Shown piece by piece: positions 25,601 through 39,865 of a stretch of DNA of 64,000 bases (within the stretch, counting starts at the first letter, position 1; every line of letters begins with the position of its first letter). Made by a program: the position numbers and the translations under genes. This DNA comes from Pempheris klunzingeri (Eukaryota; Chordata; Actinopteri; Acropomatiformes; Pempheridae), in assembly GCF_042242105.1 (NCBI RefSeq), contig NC_092014.1:15700374-15764373 (forward strand), written 5' to 3'. The notes under the pieces were generated by a model, which worked only from the letters and a program-made list of their open reading frames with translations, was not told the DNA's origin and searched no databases.

Positions 25601-27770
25601 TTGAAAGACAACGTCACCGCTGTGGTTTCACTGCAATACAGACGCACTGACGCTGCGTGTTTTGGTTAAAATGTGTCAGAAAGAATATTAACTGAAGTGT
25701 TTTTTCCTGATATGATATAAGATCTTAACAGGAGCTTTGAACTGCTGTCTTCTTCACTGGGTGGATTTTTATTGGTTGTCATGGAGATAGCTCAGTTGCC
25801 ATTATCATCTTCTGCTGAATAAACCTGTAAGATGTGGTCGACAACTTCAGAAAGAGCTTGTGAGTGAACCTTGAGTTAAGAACTCTTGAAATCTTCAATC
25901 TTAATTCAATCAAATTTTATCTTCACTAAATAACTTTCATTTTGAGATAAAAAACTAAATCAGTTTGGAAAATTATAACACGTTTATATGTTTATATTAT
26001 CAAGATATGTTTTCACTGAAAGTTAATCAATCATGGTCTGAACAAACATGGACGTTTGATTTGAATTAATGGCTGAATGCGTCCTGCATCTTCTTCAGCT
26101 CACTCACCGTCAACGACTCTGCGCACATCCATCACATATGAAGGGAAGGAGTAGAGAACTCCAGAAGCACGATGCGATGACCGACCGTGACCCGCCAGAT
26201 CCACCGCCACATATCTGCACTCTGAGAGGAAGCACAGACAGAAGAAGAAGGGTTCAAACCCTCGTCCCCGTCTCCTAAAACCCCAGCTTTGACATCGCCT
26301 GCAAGGAGAAGCCGCACTGCGAAAGCACACACATCCCTAAGGCGAAGACTGAGTTTAGTGAGCGAGCTGGGGTCAATGGGACGATACAGTTTGCAGGGTA
26401 CATACAAGTCTAGCCCTCGGGCTACCGCTTATATAGCCAAGGGGCATTGTAATGTGTAAGTAAACACCTTAATTTAACTAGGCAAACACCACACGTCTGA
26501 GCTGGATCATCTTGTGACAGTAGAAAGTAAAGTCCAATAAAACACATTCAATGAGACACTGCAGTTTACATGTACAAGTCTTAGCCCCAACGCCACCTAC
26601 AGCACCGGGGGGGGTTCTTATTGTGAAAGTAAACACTTTCATGCCATTAGCCAAACATCATGGAGCTCAATTTGAGTAAAAGCAGAAAATTGCTAGGGAG
26701 ACAGCCCGTGTTCAAACATGTGAATGTAATAGAATAATCTTAGCATAAGAGCTCTAGTTTTTACACTGTGGGTGGCAGCAGGAATAGCTGAACATGTTGG
26801 TGTACGAATGAGAAAAAAAATAGAGTTTGTCAGTTCTCTCCCCATCTATTAAGGTTTAAAGCCCCCAAAATGTACCTTCTGTCAGTTAAACGAGAGAAAA
26901 GAAGACTAAACTTTAGGATATAAGTGTTATAAGTGATATATGTGTTAAGTTCTCCGGTTTGCGACAACAATAATCACCTTTGGGTAGAAGGGGGATGAGG
27001 GTGTTGAATGTCCCACAGTTGTCAGCCCAGCCGTGCAGGCACAGCACAGGATAGCCGTGATCAGGACCCCAGACTTTACCTCTGATCTCTCCCCATGGCA
27101 CCGGCACAGAGAGCTCTGAAACTGGACCCACAACACAGTGACGCTCACGACAGACTGTCACCTTTGTCTATGTAAGGTAACACACAGCTGGAAAAGCTTT
27201 GTGAACAATATTTGCTGGAATAAAGTTGTGCTTGCTTTTAGGAATTTCTTGCTGCTGAAACAATTAGCTAATTAAATAATTAGTGGATAATCAATCATTG
27301 ACAGTTTTGATAATTGAGTTACTGTTTAAGGTATTAATCAAGGAAAGATTCAAGCTCCTTAAACTGGAGGATTTATCTTATTTTTTCTAAATCATATTCC
27401 TATAAATTAAATGTCTTTGGGTTTTGGGTTAGGGCTGTGGGAAATTATTAGTGCTGCAGCTAACAATGATTTACATTCCATTGCATGTTCTGGGAGCCAA
27501 ACATGATGTCCTCAATGTCCATGTTTTGTTCAACCAAACACACGGATGTTAAAATTTCATGAATTCTAATTTTAACGTTAATTGAATAAGAAGATTGTTG
27601 TTCAACTCAAACAACACACAAATAACACAAATGCAGATTCTTGCTTTTTAGTTGGTCAGTTAGACTTTTCTAACACACACACACACACACACAAAGACAG
27701 ACAGATAGTTACCTGCTTGTGTCATCGTAGTGGACCTCAGGTGTCTGACTCCTTTCAAGGCTTGTCTCAT
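22638..27770 (-). CDS. serhl: Serine hydrolase-like protein, tandem copy C
   Basis: Twelve coding exons: 27770-27713, 27121-26978, 26221-26108, 25528-25487, 25407-25388, 25260-25186, 24514-24405, 24316-24237, 24123-24089, 23961-23885, 23778-23694, 22781-22638. They sum to 984 bp, or 327 residues. Motifs are LCLHGWADN, GHSMGG (Ser118) and PGKHHFHL (His290 the likely catalytic His). Exon 1 gives the basic leader MRQALKGVRHLRSTTM with a second Met at residue 16. Compared with copy B, exon 7 is 3 bp longer, exon 11 is 3 bp shorter, and the C-terminus is longer (ends EEHTSKL). The lid region is rich in Lys and Glu. A second, homologous first exon lies 1.3 kb upstream and could supply an alternative N-terminus. 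All introns are GT-AG. Confidence 0.86.
23565..23600 (+). repeat. (CTGT)n microsatellite
   Basis: About eight imperfect ctgt units in the last intron of serhl copy C. Confidence 0.85.
26385..26700 (+). repeat. Two diverged tandem units in a serhl C intron
   Basis: Two blocks about 180 bp apart share order and words: acatacaagtctagccc ... gtaagtaaacacc ... gcaaacaccac, and acatgtacaagtcttagccc ... gaaagtaaacac ... gccaaacatca. They lie between exons 3 and 2 of copy C. Origin unknown. Confidence 0.4.
27674..27694 (+). repeat. Short (CA)n tract next to serhl C exon 1
   Basis: About ten CA units lie roughly 20 bp beyond the exon 1 donor, in intron 1. Confidence 0.85.
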
Positions 27771-29026
27771 CTGAGAGAAGACGTCCGCTGAACTACCGAT
27801 GTAATTAAAACCTATGAGAGTGAACACGTTTTGACAGCCAATCAGAAACGTGGAGGCAACGTCCAATTTAAATAATTTTCCAGCTGTTTTGACACCCACT
27901 GGTGTTTTACAGGTATAAAAAAAACCCACATCAGGTGAGCTGAGGATGCTATTGGATAAGCGTACATGTGGACACATTTACTGAGGTCGTCAGTGAAGTG
28001 TTCACAGTTCATTTTCATAAATAAATACTGTAAAATGGAAGCAAATAATAATAAAACCTTTCTGTAAATACGAAGAGGAAGAGCAAACAAAAACAGTGCT
28101 ACATTTCAAAAGTGTTACAAGCCCTCAAAAAAGCCTTAAAATACAAAACATATAGTAGCTAAAAGAGAAGAGTGGGGAGTTAAGATCTGAGAAGAAACGT
28201 TACAGCAGTGTAACCTTAGTTAACCTTTAAAGCACCTAAGTTTACTTTATTACTTTATGCTGTTAATACAGCTGTTCACCATACTGTGTTCAACTATAAA
28301 CGTTTTCAAGTTCATTATTACATACTGTCATCTAATTATCACTTATAGCACTTTAACTATTACTTTATCTATGTATTAAATGTGTACATGCCCCTTTGCC
28401 CAAGAGTTCATTTCACTTCTTGCTTGCTACTGTTTTGACGAGGGACAGCCACACAGGACGCACTTCTTCATACTGGATTTCAAAGCTTCCTCTATTCAAT
28501 ATTATTTTTATGGAAAATAATATATGGAGTATTTATTTAGAGTTACTGGGTCACATCACATGGAAACTATTGTTAATAAAAATTAAAACAGAAGCACTAA
28601 TATCCAATATGAAGAGGTGTGTCCTAAGTGGCTTGTGTATTAATAATTTCTGCTTTTGATTTGGAGTCACTGGGTCACATCACACATGGAAGCTATTGGT
28701 AAAGAAAATACCACTATTTTAAAAAAATACTTATGTAAAGTAAATACATTACACATTAGCAATCAATATAAGAGTGACTACTGTAATCTTTATTGATAAT
28801 TTCCACTATTATGGTCAAGTCAGCACGAAATGACTTTGTTTGTGTGTCACTTAAACATTTCTTTTCCCTCCGTGAGCCACATGGACCCTGTTCAGGAACT
28901 GGTGCTCGGTGACAGACAAACAACGTGCAATAGTCAACGTGGGAGCAAATGACTAAATATTAAACACTTATTTTATGTCTGTTTAGTGTTTTATGTGACA
29001 TTCACACAGTCAGTTAGTTAGGTTAC

Positions 29027-29081
29027 CTGCTTTCACTGTGGTGGACCGCAGGTGTCTGACTCTTTTCAAAGCTTGCATCAT
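29027..29081 (-). CDS. serhl: Duplicated serhl first exon (alternative exon 1 or remnant of a fourth copy)
   Basis: Starting at 29081 the minus strand encodes MMQALKRVRHLRSTTVKA and ends in the same phase and donor context (GCAG|GTAAC) as exon 1 of copy C, whose peptide is MRQALKGVRHLRSTTMTQA. Homology continues about 200 bp upstream of the ATG, for example gatgctattggatgagcg here and gatgctattggataagcg near 27950, so promoter and exon were duplicated together. There is no exon 2 between 27.8 and 29.0 kb, so a transcript from here would have to splice into copy C. The second Met present in the other copies is Val here. It may be an alternative promoter or a dead remnant. Confidence 0.6.
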
Positions 29082-29299
29082 CTTGGAGACGTCTGCTGAA
29101 CAGCCGATGTAAATAAAACTTATGAGGGCGAGGACATTTTTTTGCTCACCAGATAATAAAGTTTTCCCTGCTAATTTTCCGGCATTTTTTTTTGACACAC
29201 AGTGTTGTTTCCGGGTGTCGGGAAAGCACGTGACGAGAGCTGACGATGCTATTGGATGAGCGGACACGTGAGCTTCCGTCTGGACCAATCACCGTAAAG

Positions 29300-30420
29300 A
29301 AGAGGAGGGACTTACCTTTTACCTGATAGCCGTCAACCAGCAGAGGGCCTGATGATTTTATGCTTTTACTACGAAGTGTTGTCAGACAACTTTCACTTCA
29401 TAAACACTGTGAACAAAACGAGGAAACATGGTGTGAGGTCATGAAAATATAAGCTCTGTACATAAGACTTAAAATAATATTTATATATATATTTTAAATA
29501 TAATATTTCTTTACTATAAACTATAAAACACACATAGGCCTAAAGAAGAAGAAAGAGTAAAATGGTATACAAGATAAAAATGAATAAGCAGTTAAAGCCA
29601 CAGAATAAAAGTTACAGCAGTAACAGCACAGTGAGAGATATGAACAATTAGTGCCAAATCTTATTTATTTAGATTTAAATTTAAAAGGGTAGTGGTGAAC
29701 AGAACAGTCTTAAACCTTGATTTAAAAGAACTGAAAAGTGGAGCAGAGCTCAGGTTTTATCAGCCTGTGATTCAGATATGTTGAGCAGTTTGGCCCTAAA
29801 CCATTCAGTGCTTATATATAAACCAACAGTGGTATCTTAAAATCAATGTACGCAAGTCATTTCAGTCAATGAATCATATTACTATTTGTTATAGTCGTTA
29901 TAATATTGCTGAATATAAATATGAAAGTAATATAAGTAATATAAAAGTGGATACATTTTGTGTTATGCAGTTTATCAGCATTAATAAACAGATATCAATC
30001 CTGTGTTGATATTATTATTTTTTAGTGCAACTGTTTGCCTGATTTCTCCAGATAGAAATTGTCACACAACCCTGCAGAATAATTTTACAGTCCACCAAAC
30101 TGCATCAGAAAGTTTGGAAAATTGATTTATTTTTATTTTAGACAGAGGACTGTGTGGGTGAGTAGCTGCTTACTCTGCTTTATTTTTTTATTATTTGTCT
30201 GTTTGCACATCTTTTTTTTTAGCAAATATATCCCAATTTATTCAAATGAGAATAATTGGGCCATATATAGGCTGAGTTAAATAAGAAAAGGAAATGAGAA
30301 GATAACACCTCATGATATCAGAGACTACGTGTGGAATCAAATGTTTCCATATTAAGTTTGGAGGTGTTGTGAACATTTGAAGAGACGTGTGGTGAGGGAG
30401 ACAGATGGATGGGAGGGCTG
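29300..30420. other. AT-rich intergenic region between serhl and myoglobin
   Basis: No coding exon seen. Transcription diverges here, serhl leftward and mb rightward. The sequence is AT-rich with no clear repeat boundary. Confidence 0.45.
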
Positions 30421-30430
30421 AGGGAGGGAG

Positions 30431-30511
30431 TATAAAAGGTCAGCTTTGCAGGGGGGAGTCAGGCCAAGAGGAATTTGGTATTATCACACAGGATAATTTA
30501 CTACTTTACAG
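30431..30511 (+). promoter_or_regulatory. mb: Myoglobin TATA promoter and non-coding first exon
   Basis: A TATAAAAGG box lies at 30431-30439, followed about 25-30 bp later by the probable start site. The presumed untranslated exon ends ttacag|GTAGG at 30511. The next exon starts after the cag at 31193, three bases before the myoglobin ATG. A GATA/E-box survey was not attempted. Confidence 0.7.
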
Positions 30512-31172
30512 GTAGGAAAATGTCTTTTTTCACTGTTTGATTCTTGAATCTTAGAATAATTTCCATCTATTGATAAAAGGTGCTGGTTTAGGATATACTG
30601 ACAGAGAATACAACTGATGAAAAATAAATAGAGCACAATGATGGGTTGATTAAAGCAGAAATTGGTATTCAGGAATTCAGAATAATGAGCCATAATTCAC
30701 TCTGCTTTGGTTGTTTATCATTCATTTAAGGATGCAGAAACGTGGCCTTTTGGAGAATGTTTTTCTACATAGATTTATAAAAAATAGATCAGCTTCTAAG
30801 TGCTAAGGTCATCAAACTAAAACTGCAGCAAAAAGAAATAATGGTTGGAGAAATTAAAATCCAGACACTTGTCCTTGGAGAGAAAAACTCTTTATTGAAG
30901 AGAAAAACATCTTTTGTTTACGTGCTTTGTGCGTCTGATTTCACTTCACGTGGAGTATGCTGAGGCTACGCTGAGGTGACACTTCAGACTCAGAGGGCAG
31001 CAGAGGTCACGTGTCCGCCTCAGTCTGGCGATGAGTTGCCCTTGAATGATGTGGTTCCTGGCTGCTGGCCATCAAATCAAACACGCAAAGTGCATTTTTT
31101 TCTGATTTCCTTCACAGTCTGTCAAAGAGTTTTATTTCCTCCTCTAATCAGTGCTCTGCGATGTATTTCTGA

Positions 31173-31933
<761 letters not shown>

Positions 31934-32198
31934 AGATTAAAGTCACACAAATCGTACTGAGCCAGACAACAGACAAGAACATTGTCTGCATTGCATTACA
32001 GTTCTTTTTTGAAAATGTAATCTCCTGTATGCATATAGTAAATTGGCAACAAAGTGAAATCCATTAAAGCCTCCAACATCACTAGAGTCAAAGATAATGA
32101 AGCACATAATAAGCTTCACAGATGTATCTGTTATTGCAGCATTATTGAGCTAGATGTACTGTAGGTTTTGTCTGCATCCACTCCTGTGACTGTTCCGA

Positions 32199-32204
32199 AA
32201 TAAA
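32199..32204 (+). terminator. Myoglobin poly(A) signal
   Basis: AATAAA lies 266 bp after the mb stop codon, in an AT-rich context. An earlier ATTAAA at about 32064 may also be used. Confidence 0.6.
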
Positions 32205-32418
32205 CATACTGTAAACCCTCGTCACATATCACCAATAACATTTTGTCTGCTCATTGTTTTTTTAGTCGATCCCCAGATTTTATTCCTTTCCTGAATATTA
32301 CAAAATAAATAAATCATTGACACACAAAGGACAATACTGTTTTATTAGTCACCTCCTGTGTCCTCTATGCTGAGGGAAACAGTCTAAACTAGTTGTTATT
32401 CATTATAAATAATTCAGT

Positions 32419-32940
32419 TTGAGGGTGAGGATGTTTTTGTTTTCTGAACCCAAATCCAGCACATCAGCAGAGTCAGACAGAACAGACAGGAATCAGGTGG
32501 AGACTAAAACTCTTAACATTAAGTATCTGGATGCACGCCTGCATGCACACAGTCTCATAAACAACAGCATACAAATAAGGACACAGTTCAAAACAACCCC
32601 TCTTGACCACTTGAACACCCACAGCAATGTCACCAAAGACCCTCATGCACAGTGTTATCTTTCAATTCCTAGTCACCTGATCCAATGTGGACGTGACGGT
32701 TTGGAGTGTTTCACAGCGGCCGAATTGGGGACTTTATCCTCCTCGTTTCCCGTATATACTCTGCCTCGTTTTGGTGATATGATGTCCTACATGCAGCCAC
32801 TCAATGTGAGGTTAATCTATACTTGTAGACAAAGCGGTGTCTACTCTGTTAGTTGTGTGTGGGTAAGACAATATTACGGATATACGGATATTTCCTCCTT
32901 AGCACGCCACTCCATTTCAATTAGAGGTCCAAAGAAATGA
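32419..32940 (+). CDS. Orphan open reading frame, 173 codons, function unknown
   Basis: A single uninterrupted frame starting MRVRMFLFSEPKSSTSAESD and ending SIRGPKK. I see no domain, signal peptide or splice sites that would attach it to another gene. It starts 215 bp after the mb poly(A) signal. It is the longest unexplained open frame in the window, but at this base composition it could be chance. Confidence 0.15.
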   Translation: MRVRMFLFSEPKSSTSAESDRTDRNQVETKTLNIKYLDARLHAHSLINNSIQIRTQFKTTPLDHLNTHSNVTKDPHAQCYLSIPSHLIQCGRDGLECFTAAELGTLSSSFPVYTLPRFGDMMSYMQPLNVRLIYTCRQSGVYSVSCVWVRQYYGYTDISSLARHSISIRGPKK

Positions 32941-33289
32941 AAAGGATTCAGTATTTCACATGATCAAGCAAACATAAACCAATCAAACATGAAACAGATC
33001 AATCATCTCATGACCCCTAAAGTTCATCTTGGGACCCGTTGAAGGGTAGCAAACCCCAGGTTTGGAACCATTGGGATGAGAAGTAAGACAGTATAGCCCT
33101 TTTGCTTCTCATCACACAAATTGAAGATGTGGGCATTGATTAAGAGGTCTGGAAGCAGGCGAGGAATGAGACACGATTTGGGCTCCAACTAAAGACTGTT
33201 TTCATTATCTGACAGTTATTTTCTCAATTAACTGATTGAACATTTGTGTGTAAGGGTTAGGGTTAGGGTATGTCAGAATATAGTGGCAA

Positions 33290-33640
33290 GTGGTGCAAAA
33301 CCACATATTTGAGAGGCTGGAAACAGAAAATGTCTTTAGCCATCACTCTGGTCCAGACTGGAATAACTTTTGGACTCATGAAACTGTGTACGGACATTCA
33401 TGATCTTCAGAGGATGAATTCTATTGACTTTGGTGGTCTTCGGACTTTTCCTCTAGTGCCACAGTGAAGTTTTTTTCATTTTATTAAAATACCTTGAAAA
33501 TTTCTCAGCAATCTATTCTGTAGTTTGTTACAAACAGTCATGGTCCCCTCTGGATGAACTGTAATGACATCGATCCAATGACATTTCATCTCGGGCCACC
33601 ACCGGGTCAGAGTCACAGTACAACCTTACAGAGTTGTTAG
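33290..33640 (+). repeat. Teleost interspersed repeat fragment
   Basis: Words such as cggacattcatgatcttcag and gattttggtggt-like blocks match the abundant fish repeat also sampled at 11085-11500. Duplicated internal blocks (catgatcttcagaggatgaa and catggtcccctctggatgaa) suggest two joined or tandem units. Confidence 0.4.
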
Positions 33641-34261
33641 CACGGCTTGTTGCTTGACCACTGACCTATTACTTATCATTTAATGTCATTTACTGATTCT
33701 TCTGAGGACAAAGAGTTTATACCTGACCACAGGAGCAATGAAGACAACGGGTAAGGGTGATGATCAATAGAAAAGTGATCAGTAGTTGGTTGATCGGTCA
33801 GTTTCTGTTTATGATTACTTGATTGTGTAAAAGAGACATAAGAGTCAAAGATAGTGGCGTAATCATTGACATTCAATGGCCCCACTGCCCCCCCCCCCCA
33901 TTGTTGTTCCAGCTTCTGACTTGATGCCATAACGGTGTTTGGTGAACTTGTATGATGGATAATTGCCATGATGATAACCAAACTATTAATAGTGTGCGTG
34001 TGTGTGTGTGTGCACGCATTTGTGCATGCATGCAGACGTGACATCAGGCACAGTGCCTTTGGTCACACTCTGGGGGACACAGCTCTACCTCCCCCATTCC
34101 TCCCCCTCTGAAGTCTGACCAGCTGTTGACTGAACTGAGGTCAAACACAAAACTGTTGTTCAACAGGGCAGAGGACTTTCTTCTAGTTCAAAACTTGAGA
34201 GTAGAGTTGGGCAATATGGTTGAAATCATTATGCTATTGTTGTTATTATACAGTCCTCCTC

Positions 34262-35335
34262 TCATGCTTCTTCTCTTTGGTGGGGTTCCCCAGGGGTCTA
34301 TTCTGGGTCCCATGCAACCCCTGAGGCAAATTATGCGACGTGTTATGTCTTCCCTTTGTTACTTTAAAACATAATTAACTACAAATATGGCAGCAAGCTA
34401 CAACAACTGCAGTTCACAAGGTTTCTGACAAGGAGTCGAAACTAGGATTTTGAAAAGGCAGAGAGTGGGACATCACAAAACATCATAAAAAATTCACAGT
34501 AATTTAATTGTTGAAAACCAACCAACAATTCTGAAAACCAGCCTTCATCAACCTGCCTTTCTCAGGTGTATTGTCAAAGTTTTGGTGAAATTCATTTAAA
34601 AAAAATTGTAGAACCTGTGACATTCAAACCCTGGACCTTCATATCTGCAGAGAAAGCAAATGACTTATGGGACCACTTCAACCACAGATTTTTGACAAAC
34701 TTTCTCACAAATTGAGACAATGACATCATGTGCAAAACTCCCTGAAGAATAAGTGGTATCGACACTGGATGGATGCGTGGACCCCTAATTAACCCTCCTG
34801 GCCTCAGCTTAGGAAGCATTAACATCTCTGGGTGTAGTCTAAGTGCTTTATTTAATAACGTTAAAAAAAAGGCCCGTAACGTAGGTGTACTTTTTGACTC
34901 GGTTGTCTTTTGATTCTCAGCTGACTTAAGTTATGCCGTCCTGCTTTGTCCAACTGAGACATTTAACCAAGATCAGGTTGTTTCTTTCCTCTGCAGACTT
35001 AGAGAAGGTCATCCATGCTTTTATCTCCTCCAGACTTGAATATCGCAGTGCACTTTATTCTGGTATCAGCAGGCAAAACATCCAAAGACTGCAGCTGATA
35101 CAAAACGCTGCTGCCAGGCTTTTAACACGTTCCAAGAGGAGAGGCATCACACCAACCCTTGATGTCCTTCACTGTGGATTTTACATTTGAATGTACTGAT
35201 TGAATGCTCAGGCTCCTGCCTGTATCTGTCATCTGCTAACTCCCTATAAGCCCGATTGCTGCCCAAGATCCTCCAGCAGCAGTTTTTAAACTTTGTTTTG
35301 AAAGGTGCTATATATATATAAAGTTATCATAATCA
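34262..35335 (+). mobile_element. L2/CR1-type LINE remnant (3' end)
   Basis: The left part encodes the reverse-transcriptase motif GVPQGSILGP. After about 500 bp of degraded sequence, 34933-35190 contains ADLEKVIHAFISSRLEY and LQLIQNAAARLLTRSKR, typical of the C-terminal part of fish L2-like ORF2. The copy ends with gaaaggtgctatatatatat and ataaagttatcat, the usual 3' tail of these elements. The 5' portion is missing and several frame shifts separate the coherent pieces, so it is an old 5'-truncated insertion. Confidence 0.75.
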
Positions 35336-35339
35336 CTAT

Positions 35340-36333
35340 TTTTTTTCCAAAGATATTTTTCAGTCAGCACATATAACAATATGGTAAATGTAAGAAAAAC
35401 TTGTTAGGTATTGAAGTGATCTATTGTTAAGAATTATAGATGAAACCAAACTATTCACGATGAACAAAATGTAAATGATTGTGATGTTTTTCATTACAGC
35501 TCGCTCAGAAGCAGCTCGCAGAATGTTTTCTCACATTCATTGATTTAAAAAAATCAAAGATACACTGAAATAAATACATTTAAATCCCAGAATCCAGGGC
35601 CATAAATATCCCTTTCTTCAATTTTAACCAAGATGAATGGTCAGTCTTGCTCTTATTGATCATAGGTGTCTTTTATTATTTTGTATCGACACTTTGTTTT
35701 CCTGTTAAAAGCATCTCATAAATTGTTCTGACAATTGTGAACTACAAACACACAAACTAAAAAGTATATACAGAGAGCCTACTGTACTGTATTACAATTA
35801 TATACACTATCCAATACAGGGATATTGTGAGGCTTTGAATGAAGCCATACAGCATCCTGTTCTTACTTACCATCAGAGACAGATGTTTGCTAATATCACA
35901 GCACAGTAATAATGCACACCCACACAGGAGTTTTCAACCTGGCTGATTAGACCTGCGTTCAGGTTGAAGGAGGGCGGAGTTATGCTGAAAATAACATTAT
36001 ACCACCAGACTCCAATGCTCTGCCCTCACAAGTGCTTTAAAGCTAAACGGAAGGTGAGCAGGATGTCAATCAAGAGGTCTAATCGATCAATAATTAAAGT
36101 CACCAGTGTGCATGTCAAATAAGAGTACAGACTCATTAATTGTGTCTATATACAGAAAAAGACATTAAGCATTAAGACAGAAAGTGCAGCAGCTAACAGC
36201 CACAAACATGCCATGTAAGATACAAAGAGGAAATAACATGCTAATGAGTAGAGTTGCAATAGACTGCAATAGAATAAATATATGCATGAAAAAGTCAGAG
36301 AAGACCTTCGTTCAGAGAAAAGGACCACAGGAG
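35340..36333. other. Region downstream of cenpm
   Basis: No gene seen. It probably contains the cenpm 3' untranslated region; a minus-strand AATAAA lies near 35680. The rest is AT-rich. Confidence 0.4.
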
Positions 36334-39636
<3,303 letters not shown>

Positions 39637-39723
39637 CCTGACAGAAACTCTTTGAACAGCCTCCGTTTAGGTACTTTTAGTCAGTTTAATAAACAGAAAC
39701 AGTGTTTAAGGCATCTCATCCTC

Positions 39724-39759
39724 CTTCGCGCTTCTTTTCCTAACATGCGTCTGACGTCA
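39724..39759. promoter_or_regulatory. cenpm upstream region with E2F-like and CRE motifs
   Basis: About 90-120 bp upstream of the cenpm ATG lie TTCGCGC (39725-39731 region), which resembles an E2F site, and a full palindromic cAMP-response element TGACGTCA at 39752-39759; a second GACGTCA follows near 39774. E2F-type control would suit a cell-cycle gene. Function is inferred from motifs only. Confidence 0.45.
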
Positions 39760-39865
39760 CGATATAAGCTAAGACGTCATGACGCTCCCGTTCATAGACA
39801 GTTGTTCTCTGCCACCTGCAGGCTGTCAGGTATCTGACAGTTCACTCTTCATCATCTACTGCAGG

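Noticed and set aside
33248-33268. Telomere-like gggttagggttagggt
   Set aside because: Only about two and a half units; too short to call an interstitial telomere repeat.
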